DNA of 64,000 bases from Aaosphaeria pasadenensis (lineage: Eukaryota; Ascomycota; Dothideomycetes; Pleosporales). Position numbers and translations under genes: made by a program. Shown here piece by piece: positions 1 through 10,055 of the stretch. The number at the start of each line of letters is the position of its first letter. The stretch's first letter is position 1. The notes under the pieces were generated by a model. The model saw only the letters and a program-made list of their open reading frames with translations. It did not search any database and was not told the origin of the DNA. The stretch covers positions 186,001 through 250,000 of the forward strand of contig JAKLMB010000032.1 in NCBI GenBank assembly GCA_022813625.1, given 5' to 3'.

Positions 1-165
1 CGGCGTCGATTCAGGTCCCTCCAGGTTTTTATTAGATCAACCCTTCCCAAGTGTTCTCTCTTTTTTCTCTTCTCAGTCATATACCTCTAGGATACTCTGC
101 GAAGTAGTCCTGTTTTTAAATTTTGTCCATCGTCGGATTTTGAAGAAAAACACACAACCGCCACG

Positions 166-2057
166 ATGAGTGCAGAGGCAGAAAATACCCCCACCCAGAA
201 GGTCGCAATCGGAATCTCTTTTGGAAATTCTTACAGCTCTATTGCCTTCACCACAGGAGTAAGACTTGGGTCCCGGGATTTTGAAGACGATTGAGGTTCT
301 AACAAAGGCTTAGGATGGCAAAGCTGAGGTTATCGCAAACGAGGATGGAGGTATGTTCATACCATTGAAGGCTGGCTGGCGAGAACCCCGCTTACAGATA
401 TGATAGACCGACAAATCCCCTCAATACTCTCCTACGTAGAGGGAGAAGAACTCCACGGTTCCCAGGCCAAGAGCCAGCTCATCCGCAACTCCAAGAACAC
501 CGTCGCCTACTTCAGAGATTTCCTCGGACAAGAGTGTGTGCTGAGTATCCTTTGGCTATCCCATTGTTTCTAACAAAATTTTCCAGGTTCAAGTCGATAG
601 ATCCCAGCCCTTGCCACCAGTCCGCCCACCCCGTCCAGCACGAATCCACCATCTCTTTCAAGATTCGCGATTCCGAGGAGGAGAAGGAGAACGATGTCAC
701 GGTCTCAGAAATCACCACCAGGCACTTGAAGAGGATACGAGACTCCGCCTCCGACTATCTCGGAAAGAAGGTCAACGCAGCCGTCATCACTGTGCCCACC
801 AACTTCACCGAGGCCCAGAAGGCCGCTTTGAGCCAGGCCGCTAAGGACGCCGATATCGAGGTCCTCCAATTCATCAACGAGCCCGTTTCCGCTGTTTTGG
901 CATACGATGCTCGCCCTGACGCGAAGATTGCCGACAAGATTGTCGTAGTCGCAGACTTGGGTGGAACAAGGTCGGATGTCGCAGTCGTTGCCTCGCGCGG
1001 TGGAATCTACACCGTCCTTGCGACCCTCCACGACTACGAGGTCAGCGGATTCAAGCTCGACCAAGTCCTCATCGACCACTTCGCCAAGGAGTTCATCAAG
1101 AAGCACAAATCCGCCGGAGACCCCAGGGAGAACGACCGCTCCCTCGCAAAGATGAAGCTCGAGTGCGAGGCCGTCAAGAAGGCTCTCTCCATCGGTACGA
1201 CCGCCAACTTCTCCGTCGAGAGCTTGGCCAACGGCATCGATTTCACCGCCACCATCAACCGCTCGCGCTACGAGCTCCTCGCATCCAAGATCTTCGCCGC
1301 CTTCGCTCGTCTCGTAACCCACGCCGTCGAGAAGGCCGAGCTCGACCCTCTTGACATCACCGAGGTCATCCTCGCCGGTGGAAACTCCCACACCCCCAGG
1401 ATCGCATCCGCGGTCGGCAATGCCTTCCCCGAGACCACCACCGTCCTCGCACCCTCCACCTCCCCCACCGCCATCAACCCCAGCGAACTCTCCGTCCGCG
1501 GTGCCGCCATCCAGGCCAGCCTCATCCAGGAGTTCGACGTCGAGGACATTGAGCAGAGCACACACCCCATGGTCACCGTCGTCCCCCACCTCTCCCACGC
1601 CGTCGGTGTCCTCTGCATCTCCGGCGACGAGTCCCACGGAATCTTCCACCCCATCGTCGACGCCGAGACCTCCCTCCCCGTGCGAAGAAGCGCCATCATC
1701 TCCACCCCCCGCGAGGGCGGAGACGTCCTGATCAAGCTCGCCGAGGGCGCGGGCCACATCAAGGTGACGAAGCCGGAGCCCAAGCCCAAGAAGGAGGCCA
1801 ACGAGGACGACGAAGACGACAGCGACGAGGACGACAGCGAAGAGGAGGAGGAGGAGCTCCGCGAGCGCACCTGGAAGATCGGCAAGATCCTCTCCGAGGC
1901 CGCCATCCGCGGCGTCAAGAAGGGCGGCAAGGTCGAGGTCCAGATCAACATCGCCGCCGACCTCAGCGTCAACGCCATCTTCCGCGAGGTCGGTGCCAAG
2001 GGCGGCGTCAGGGGCATCCTCTCCTCGTCCAAGGTCACCCAGAACGGCAGTGCTTAA
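166..2057 (+). CDS. SSZ1: Ssz1-type ribosome-associated Hsp70
   Basis: Atypical Hsp70 that pairs with the J-protein Zuo1 in the ribosome-associated complex and assists folding of nascent chains in the cytosol (family knowledge). Four exons are read: 166-258, 314-350, 407-533 and 587-2057, giving 575 residues with all phases joining. Introns are 53-56 bases; the third uses an unusual GTGTGT donor but has a CTAAC branch point. The N-terminus has the GISFGNSYSSIA nucleotide-binding start, followed by TVPTNF and FINEP, as in the Ssz1 branch. The substrate-binding part is short. An acidic run of Asp/Glu lies near residues 490-510, longer than I recall for yeast Ssz1. The ATG at 166 is preceded by a purine-rich A/C leader. 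The next gene is convergent. I am confident of the family; the third donor is the least certain join. Confidence 0.93.
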
Positions 2058-2670
2058 ACGGAGCCCGCGCGAGCAGATATAAAGGAGTATGTAGTTACAA
2101 AATCACCACCTTTTTTCTTTGCGAACACAAAAAATACGACGACAGGTATGATGATGGGATGACGAGTTCAAGAAAGCTCATACATGGGTTTTTTTCCTTA
2201 TAGACCGGGGGGAATGTCATCGCGGTTCTCTCTTTCTCTTTCTTTTTTTTTCTGGTATAAGCACGAATATTGATAGATAGTCGGGGAATGTGAGAGTGCG
2301 ATGTGGTTAAAGGATACATAGAAAGAGAGATGATGGGATATGCGCAAGTACACCAGCAATCTTTCGCTAGCCATCATCGTGACGGGACGAATAAAATTAT
2401 TACATACATGCCTGCTTCCAAGACAAACTACTAATGACAGATAACGCTCATGCTTCTTCTTTCGTTAATCAAATACATCGTGATTTCGTGGCTTTGTCTT
2501 CTTCGTCGCAAGCGAGCGTTGGCCGTACGACTCTGAAAGATAAAGGGCAAAAGCGCTCTCTTCCCTCATGCCATAGGAAACTCCCCAATGCCCTCCGATT
2601 TCCTACGCGCAAGAGTTCGTCACCCAAAAGCTCAAAAAAGAGTACAACGCGCACCACCAAGCGAGCGAAC
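2058..2670. other. Convergent 3' intergenic region
   Basis: Contains the 3' UTR of SSZ1 and, on the other strand, that of the F-box gene. T-rich tracts lie near 2100-2250 and an AATAAA lies at 2390-2395. I see no coding region. Confidence 0.6.
2390..2395 (+). terminator. Possible polyadenylation signal of SSZ1
   Basis: An AATAAA hexamer lies 333 bases after the SSZ1 stop in an AT-rich stretch. Fungal polyadenylation signals are degenerate, so this is suggestive only. Confidence 0.35.
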
Positions 2671-4046
2671 CTACATATCTTTCAGCAGCCTTAGCTTCGC
2701 GCGCATGGTCCTGCCCTTGGGCGAGAGTGCCCAGTGCCCCCAACTCACACCCTCATATCGCCCCAAGAACTCCTCATAGTGCCACCTCCTCATGTCCCAA
2801 TTCTCCTTGTCCAGCTCATGCAGCAGCATCTCCAGGGCCTCCACCTCCGCGCCGTCATCCTTGGCCGCCCACCCCGTGCTCTGCGCGACGCTGATGAAGC
2901 GCATGCGGCCCAGGAACCGCTCGTCGATAAGCGAGAAGAGGTCGACGGCCGCGAAGGCGCGCGAGGGGTCGACGTCACGCTGTCCAGAGGTCGCGAGCGT
3001 GAGCGACTCGAGCGGCTGCGCGAGCTTCCACATCGAGGCTTTGAACTTGTCCGGCATGTGCCCGAAGTTCATGTCGATGTAGTCCGTCGCGATGGTGAGG
3101 TTCTTGAGCTTCGGCGCCCACTGCAGGATCCCGTTCATCCGGCCTTGCGACACGGCGGGTAGCCCCACGAGCTCCACGTGCGTTACTAGGTCCCCGAGGC
3201 TTTTGAGGAGCTTGCGGATCTCGTCGGCGGACACCTTAGGGCAGTGCGATAGCGCGATGGAACGGATCGTGCGCGGGAAGGTTTCCGGTTGCACGACCAT
3301 GTCCCACATTAGTTTGCCGTGCACGCTTCCGGACAAGGTGAGGTGTTGGAGTTGGAGCGGCCATTTGACACTGGTTCCTATACCTTTTGTGTCGTTATAG
3401 TCGTACCTGCTCGAGCAGCGGGGGAGGTATAGTTCGGTGAGTTCGGGGAGTTGACGGAGGGTTTGCGTGAGGGACTGGTACGATATACATTCCGAAACCA
3501 GGGAAAGATCTAGGACGCGAAGTTTGTGGCATTTGGACAAGGAGGCCCAACAGTTGATCGCGAAGGAGGCCTGCGGAGCGACGAAGGTGAGGAGTGATTG
3601 TTGCGTTCGGCTTAGTAGTCGAGCAGTTTGCGCTTTACTGCCTTGGTGGACGAGGTGAGAGAAGTCCAACACTTTCACTATACGATGTTAAGAGGCTTCA
3701 AAGTCTACCAGTAGCAGTAGAAGGTAAACCAACCTAGGCCAGCTAGATCACTCCTCTTGATGTGAAGGTTCTTGCTTGGGCAGACGGTCGCATAGAACAA
3801 ATCATACGCTTTGCCAGATATGAATGGAGCCTCGTACAGCCTTTCGATTCCAACATCGTACCACTGTCGTGAGACGCTACAGAACTTTGCAAGTTGACCT
3901 TGTGATTCCGCGCCCTTGGGGAAGTAGTTCAAAACCTCAAGAAGTATTTCATCGGGCAGATAGTTGGCAAACTGGTTTGTACTTACGTGAGATAGTCCTC
4001 CAGCAGCTATTGGAACTATGTGTTCGCTCGACCGCTGCATATTCAT
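2671..4046 (-). CDS. F-box protein with leucine-rich C-terminus
   Basis: Probable substrate receptor of an SCF ubiquitin ligase. Exon 1 is 3734-4046 and exon 2 is 2671-3677; the 56-base intron (3678-3733) joins GLV-KVLDFSHLV in frame, giving 439 residues. Residues about 29-70 form an F-box (LPDEILLEVL ... FCSVSRQWYDV). The rest consists of irregular leucine-rich strands (LRVLDLSLVSECIS, LTELYLPRC, LQHLTLSGSVHGKLMWDM) and a conserved tail (GAEVEALEML, ELDKENWDMRRWHYE) that I recall from a single-copy F-box family of Pezizomycotina. The target is unknown. The donor is GTTGGT, which is non-consensus, but it is the only nearby choice that preserves the frame. Confidence 0.85.
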
Positions 4047-4948
4047 GTTGGTTGTAAGATATTCTCATGTGGCGGATATCAGAAGAGAAATGTTATTGCG
4101 TGTGGGATAAGAATGGCGGAAGATAACTTTGGTTACTAGTGACGCATTTGCGGCTCACAGACCCTCATGCGCGGTGGGGGTCTGTGCACATTGTCTTAAC
4201 TCCGCTTAAATGCGACGTCATTCATGTTCTCATTCACTCTGGTTTTGAGACAATCGTACCGTAACCAGGCATCTCTGCGCAGTGTGTGCATGCAATCGTC
4301 GTTATAGTGACAACTTCTGCTCAAAATTTATCCAACTCCGGCGGAAACATGAGCACAAAATACAAACGAACACCATCAATGATGCGTCCTTGTTCCTATC
4401 GATATAATCTTGATTTCCATTGATCTTTATCTATACTGTGTACCATAAATCCTTGCCCTATGCTACTCATAACAGCTGTATGTATGTGGCACTCCAACCC
4501 TGAATCCCGGCTCTGTACGTTCCTTCGCCATGGCCGTTCACGAGATATCCGCGCTGAAGAAGCGGCAGAAGATCGCTTTCGAAGGATGGAATGAATTGTC
4601 GCCGAAGAATAAGAGGAATAGAGACATCCATTTGATGGTTTACACCATCAACATCTAATCTCCTTCATCCACACTGTATAGCCCCAGGCAATTTGTAGGG
4701 AGGATTGCGTTCAAATGGTAATGCAGTAATGTTAAAGATGCTAGAGTCCAGTGATACGAACCTCGGCGGCGTGTGAGGCGTCGAAATCATGATAGCATGT
4801 CATCGTTAAATTGTAAAAGTTCCGGCGGTTTAATAGAAATGCAACTCGCCAGAGTGAGAGTTGTTCCTACAAGAAGTAGCTCCGAAGCGCGCGAAGGTGT
4901 CAATTCCATGAATTGTGAAATGATGAGGGATTGGTGTTCCTCACTGTC
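4047..4948. other. Intergenic, no clear gene
   Basis: Lies upstream of the F-box gene and downstream of the orphan gene on the same strand. One 42-codon ATG-to-stop frame at 4530-4658 (+) is rich in Lys and Arg but has no other support. No repeat or RNA gene was seen. Confidence 0.5.
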
Positions 4949-7135
4949 TTAGCGGATCCTCAGTGCTCTCATGTTGGCCCGTTCACTGCCGATGACTGAA
5001 GGGTGGTGACATGAAAGGCTGTTGAACATTGGTCGGTCGTTCCAGGAGTCTACAGTAAGACTTCGATGATTGCTGTTCAAATCCGAAGCTGGTAAAGGGG
5101 ATCGAAGCCATCCTTCGCTGAAGAATCTGTCGTTACCGTAACGTCTGCCGTCCATGTGAAAGCCGTTGCGCGAATCCCATGCCGAAGTAAAGTAGTCTCG
5201 TGCTCGGCTCGAGCGGTTTTCTTGGACATACGGAAGTAGATTATCGTGCAACCTAACAAAGACTGGGGTGTCCTCGAATCTGGTTCCGTCGTTCGTGGGT
5301 ATAGTTCCTACTTGATGGCGACGATACTTCATTTCCGCATACGCAGTTGCCATGAGAGCGGCACTGGCTGCTTGTAGGCGCTCCCCGCGTTCGTCATAAC
5401 GGATTTTGCTCAATGGGGTAGGGGAGATACAGTTGTCTGGGGTATCGCCCATGAAGAAAGGGCCATTCCAATTTTGTGATGTTGGCCAGCCGCGGGCTTC
5501 GTTCTGGAGAATATTCGCATCTGGAAGCGAGCGTTCAAGGTTGCTATAGCCATTTCTCTTCGCTGTCTTATTACTCAAGGCTTTGATGTCTACCGCAAAC
5601 TCGTCTGACGATTCAAGCAGGGCAGACTTTGAAATGTATGGTGCGGCCTTTGCGTTCAGATTAGAAGAGTTGTTGCGGTGCGGATTCGCGATGGTATAGC
5701 CGGCTGTAGGCTGTGACTTTGATACCGAAGTCCAGTGATCATAATTGAAGAAATCCGGAACAGTCAGATTTGAATTGAGGGTCGGTCTAGTGATCGGCAA
5801 GTGGCTGTGTTGGACTTCCGACAATGGGAATGGTTCTTCAGATGTCTGTCGTTGCGGAGCCTCATTGGGGGATAGAGTTGAATTGAGCCAAGTGTAGTCA
5901 CTTGCTCGGCCTGCGGATGAAATGTTGAACCTCATTGCATCAATTCGCCGCTGTTCATCACGCATGAAGTTTTGTTTCTCAGGCTCTGCAAAGCTACCAA
6001 GTGCTGGATACGTGGTGTCGGCAACACGAGCAGCAGTTATCGTAGGGAAAATGGTGTCCCAGTCAGACTTGCTGATGTCAGAGGAGTAGAAAGTCCTTGC
6101 CATCTCTGTGCGAGTGTTGAATTGGTCGTCTTTACTGGCGACGAAGGGATCTTCTAAGAGATTGGAGCCAATTTTAATCATTCCCAGATCTCCCCGTGTT
6201 GACTCATAATTGGACCCAGCGTGTTGGTTTGCGGTATTGTTGAGCGATGTATTGTTGAGCGAAGGCGAATCTTGGCTGGGACCTGCACTGGAGGAAGACG
6301 AATCGAAGTACGGAGTCTCGAAAAGGCTATGACGATGGTGGTCTGTCGACTTTTGACTGCAAGGCTGACTAGCTGTTTGAGTATTCTCGAATTGGGGCCT
6401 CATCTGTCCGGAGCGTTGTCGCAGATCTGCGACGGTCTTGAAGTACTCGACCGAGTTGAATCGAACAAGTGAAGCTTGGAGACGGTCTGAAGCTAAAGAG
6501 CCCTCAATCCTGCCACGGCTGTGAGAGTAAAGACCAATGTTTACCCACTGGTAGGACTCTGCTGACCACTGGTGTGCTGAGACGTCGTGGTTTGGATGGC
6601 CTATGAACTTGACTTGGCCGTCAAATTCCCCAAGACTCCCTGAGAGGCTGATCGGGTTGGGCAAAGGCTTCCCAAACACCCTAATGTATTCCTCCTTGAT
6701 GTCGCGGCCTGCATCGGCGAGGCCGGGAGTTTCGCTGCTTCTCTTCGCGAATACAACGGGTGCCGCTTCTGGGTTGAGAAGTCTCGGGGGTTTCTCAATC
6801 TTTTGTATGCCTGTCGTCGATGCTTGTAGCAAGGTTGTGAGGAAGGCCTTCGGGTGGAAAGGAGCGGCGGTCGCTCGAATGGAATCAGTAGTAGATCTTC
6901 TGTTAATCTTGTAGCTTGCAACCGGATCTTTCTCGACATCAATCTCTTCGACATCATTGGAGCTATCATCTGAATCTTCATCTCCAAGATCGCTTAGCTG
7001 GAAAGGTCGCCAAATCCTATTGCTATTCTTTCGGCGGCCACCTTCTGGCCTGATGAAGCCTGCAAGAGACATAGGGCCAGAGGTAGGGCGTTCCTCCTCC
7101 TTGAGCAAACCGCCGCGGTCTTGACGGCGAGCCAT
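4949..7135 (-). CDS. Large disordered protein of unknown function
   Basis: A single open frame of 728 residues starting at ATG 7135 (MARRQDRGGLLKEEERP). I do not recognise the family. The first 60 residues are basic and look conserved in style (MSLAGFIRPEGGRRKNSNRIWRPFQL), followed by an acidic stretch (DEDSDDSSNDVEEIDVEKD). The long middle is rich in Ser, Asn and Thr and looks disordered, with short aromatic patches (DFFNYDHWTS, WNGPFFMGDTPDN). A more ordered segment near residues 585-650 (YDERGERLQAASAALMATAYAEMKYRRHQ, then VFVRLHDNLLPYV) may be a short helical domain. There is no signal peptide or membrane segment. The unbroken length and normal codon use support a real gene; a nuclear or RNA-related role would be a guess. 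Confidence 0.75.
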   Translation of the reverse strand: MARRQDRGGLLKEEERPTSGPMSLAGFIRPEGGRRKNSNRIWRPFQLSDLGDEDSDDSSNDVEEIDVEKDPVASYKINRRSTTDSIRATAAPFHPKAFLTTLLQASTTGIQKIEKPPRLLNPEAAPVVFAKRSSETPGLADAGRDIKEEYIRVFGKPLPNPISLSGSLGEFDGQVKFIGHPNHDVSAHQWSAESYQWVNIGLYSHSRGRIEGSLASDRLQASLVRFNSVEYFKTVADLRQRSGQMRPQFENTQTASQPCSQKSTDHHRHSLFETPYFDSSSSSAGPSQDSPSLNNTSLNNTANQHAGSNYESTRGDLGMIKIGSNLLEDPFVASKDDQFNTRTEMARTFYSSDISKSDWDTIFPTITAARVADTTYPALGSFAEPEKQNFMRDEQRRIDAMRFNISSAGRASDYTWLNSTLSPNEAPQRQTSEEPFPLSEVQHSHLPITRPTLNSNLTVPDFFNYDHWTSVSKSQPTAGYTIANPHRNNSSNLNAKAAPYISKSALLESSDEFAVDIKALSNKTAKRNGYSNLERSLPDANILQNEARGWPTSQNWNGPFFMGDTPDNCISPTPLSKIRYDERGERLQAASAALMATAYAEMKYRRHQVGTIPTNDGTRFEDTPVFVRLHDNLLPYVQENRSSRARDYFTSAWDSRNGFHMDGRRYGNDRFFSEGWLRSPLPASDLNSNHRSLTVDSWNDRPMFNSLSCHHPSVIGSERANMRALRIR

Positions 7136-8678
7136 GGCTTTAGGATGTTAACTCTTCTGTAGATGAAGTTGGCCTGTGCGGAAGATAGGGCGCTGGTGAG
7201 CTTCGACTGTGTGGAGTGTGAAAGTGGCTTGGGTCACAGCTGTGACCGAGGTTGACAAGACTATTGTATTGGCTGTTTTAAGGTATCTGTAGAATGACTG
7301 CTCGGTCGGTATAGCTTGAAGGCGTATAGATGGAGCGTAGCGATCTGTAGAGATGCAGTTACGCTGGTCAACGACTGTAAATTAGAGGAAACCACTGCGC
7401 TCGTGGTGGGATTGATGATTGCAGATGGCAGATGGCAGAGGAGTTGAGATACTTACAAAGTTATATGGCGTGTTTTGAATTGCGTTGTTGGGGCGTCGAG
7501 GAGATGAATTTGGTAGGCACAGGTTGCTCGACTTCTTTACGACAGGTAGCAACTTGGGAAGTGAAGAAGAGAAGAAGGAAAGAAGTCTGTGGTCACAGTT
7601 GCGATGGATGATACCGGACTAGGATGAGACTGAATCCCTCGGGAAGGAGCAGATTTTTTCGAAGTTGAAGTGAGGTGAAGTGGAGGGAGTGGGGTGGAGT
7701 GGTGAAGGTTGGTTGGTGGTGGAAGATGAGAGTGAGTGAAGTAACAATAAGAACAGAACCTGAATAGGCTGGCAACAATGCACCGATCCTTGAAGTATCG
7801 CAGGATCTTTTCATCAATTCATATAGATATCAGACGTCTATCATGTATCAATTAAAAGATATCAAACCTGAGATCAGTCCGTCGCCTCTAGCCGCCTCTA
7901 GCAATCACTCTGTGGTGAAGCTGGGATTTGGTTAAACTATTATTGTCCCAGACACCAGCATCAACATCAGCACTAGAGTTGCCAGCCGTGAATTATGCTC
8001 ACCATTTGCAACAATAATTTGTTTGTGGCAATCGTGAGCGATGACGAACAGCTGCGACTAGGACAAATGAGATGGTACTTGTGGCCAAACGTGAGGCTTT
8101 GGGAATCAGAAGCACTGACTATGGAGTTATCCCTACCCCAGACCATTGTTGCAGCCTGGCGATGACAGGTCATGCCATGTGAGACCAGCAAACATCAACT
8201 AGTCTATTGTAGAAGTATTTCTACAAACTCCGTGCGTCTACTACGACGCCCTATGCAGCCAAACAATCGTGTTTGCCCGATGAAGGAAACAAACACGACA
8301 GCACCATGCAAATGTACCTCTTGTCTGTTGGGCCCAACAGTGAACCTCACCAACACACATGCGACTTATGCTTTGGGTCATACCAGAACCTCGTAATGAA
8401 ATCATGCTGTGCAGTCGCTATATGTTTCTTCACATTCTCTAAGTATGATAGTGCAATAAGTACCGTAGGTTGATAGATCAAATGTAAATAAGATGGTTCC
8501 GCCTGTATGAGAAAGCCTGCTAGTATCCTCATAGTATGTAGCTAGTATATGGTTGTAAATAATTCAAAGCAACCTCTCATGACGAGATTGTTCGTAGATA
8601 GAATGTAGATGGTATCATGTACCTTTCCTCCGAATAATATTCTCACATGGGATCGAAGCCCTGGACATTCGTTCCTGG
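7136..8678. other. Intergenic between two minus-strand genes
   Basis: The stretch 7136-7600 is the likely promoter and leader of the orphan gene. From 7660 to 7740 the plus strand is GA-rich. Short frames here lack any protein-like pattern. I see no further gene. Confidence 0.5.
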
Positions 8679-10055
8679 CTAATGTGAAAAGAGATCATCG
8701 AGTTCACACCAACTGTGGTAAATTGAAGGTCGTGGTGGTTGTGTGAGCGTTGTCGCCGGTATTGATTTCAGATTATGACTGTCTTCTTTCAAGTCCTTCA
8801 TACAGGGAGGTGAATGTGAACAAGGATCGTCTGGCCTCCGGAAGCAAGAGTTGCGATTTACGTTTACTGGTCCTGGTTCCGGGACTATGTGTCTGCTATT
8901 GATGCAAGTCCAATTACCGCAGAGGTGGGATGCATGCCAACCATGCTCGATGATTCCTTCTTTGTGAACATCCGTAATCAGACCGTCGAGAAGCATGGCA
9001 GCAAATCCAAGATTCATGGAAACTCGTAGTAGCTGGCCATTATGCCAAAATACTGGGCGTAACCCAAAGCTTGATTGACGGTGGGTGCTTGCCAACCGCG
9101 GACCTTTGTAGAGCCAGCATTGCTCCCTCGTATTTGTTTTAGCATGTGCTAAATAATGTCCGTAACCGCGACGGATCTGTGGGAGACACGTATTCCAGTA
9201 CCTGTGCCAGAAGAGCCTTTTACGTGCAATCACGTCAAGAAATAAACAGTTGTCGTCTTGAACGCTGTATCGATCGGCACCGTGCTTGGACGAAGTACCG
9301 GCGAGAAATGCCTCAATGGCCCAGCTAGAATGCTTCGGTCTGGTTGGCTCTTGGGATTGACTCGATGCTGAAGAGATGCAAGTGGCATTTGTCTCCTGAG
9401 AAAGAGCAAGGGTCGATTGGGAGTTTCGCTCACTACCGGTTTCGGTGAAAGAAAATACATGATCTTCATCTTCATCGTCGGTCCCTTCATGAAGCGAGCC
9501 ATTCTCATCATCCCCATTATCGGCGTCTGAATCTTCAATGGGATTCAGCCACGCCGGAATTTTGCTTCGCTCATGGGGACTTTCTTCCTTGGCATAATCA
9601 CCTAAACCAGGAACATCGGCCCGGAGATTTTGACTTCGTGATGGAAGAGCATTAGACAGTGGTGATGGACTCAGAGGTGCGGGAGCTTTGAAAAGCGGTG
9701 ATCCTCCATCATTGTCGTCTTCATCGTCCCACTCTTCGTCGTCCCACTCTTCGTCCTCATCATCCGAGATCTCTACCAGCTCTCCCTTACTCTCGTCCGA
9801 GATGATACTGGCGCTGTGCCAGTCTGGAAGTACAATAGGATCAAAAATAGATCCTCTGCCGCCATATCCTCGCGGTTTCACTTCCTTCACATCGTCGTCA
9901 TCGTCATCGCCATCACTAATGACTATTGGACTCCCAGCTCTTCTTTTCGCGTGTCTCGATGTAGCCTCATCGTCTGAGTCCTCATACGAAGAACTGGGTC
10001 GTTTTCGCTTGAACAGTTGCACGTTTGACCGTAGCCGGTCGAGGAAACTTGCCAT
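8679..10055 (-). CDS. Acidic protein with I-PpoI-like His-Me finger nuclease domain
   Basis: A single exon of 458 residues. The first 230 residues are disordered and strongly acidic (runs of DDDDD, EWDDEEWDDEDD) after a basic start (KRKRP, KRRAG). Residues about 255-425 match the zinc-binding loop domain of the I-PpoI homing endonuclease family. Aligned by eye to I-PpoI numbering, His377 equals the catalytic His98 and Asn398 equals the metal ligand Asn119. Cys379, Cys384, His389 equal Cys100, Cys105, His110; Cys404, Cys412, His414, Cys418 equal Cys125, Cys132, His134, Cys138. Cys313 (CWLYKG) could be the fourth ligand of the first zinc site. Retention of these residues implies a foldable and possibly active nuclease. 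The gene sits alone, not within an intron or rDNA, so it looks like a host gene. Its substrate is unknown. Confidence 0.85.
   Translation of the reverse strand: MASFLDRLRSNVQLFKRKRPSSSYEDSDDEATSRHAKRRAGSPIVISDGDDDDDDVKEVKPRGYGGRGSIFDPIVLPDWHSASIISDESKGELVEISDDEDEEWDDEEWDDEDDNDGGSPLFKAPAPLSPSPLSNALPSRSQNLRADVPGLGDYAKEESPHERSKIPAWLNPIEDSDADNGDDENGSLHEGTDDEDEDHVFSFTETGSERNSQSTLALSQETNATCISSASSQSQEPTRPKHSSWAIEAFLAGTSSKHGADRYSVQDDNCLFLDVIARKRLFWHRYWNTCLPQIRRGYGHYLAHAKTNTREQCWLYKGPRLASTHRQSSFGLRPVFWHNGQLLRVSMNLGFAAMLLDGLITDVHKEGIIEHGWHASHLCGNWTCINSRHIVPEPGPVNVNRNSCFRRPDDPCSHSPPCMKDLKEDSHNLKSIPATTLTQPPRPSIYHSWCELDDLFSH

Noticed and set aside
705..1757. Long minus-strand open frame opposite SSZ1
   Set aside because: It is the antisense of a codon-biased real gene; its Gly/Asp/Val-rich translation has no family character.
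4530..4658. 42-codon plus-strand small frame, Lys/Arg-rich
   Set aside because: Too short and without promoter, homology or conservation evidence.
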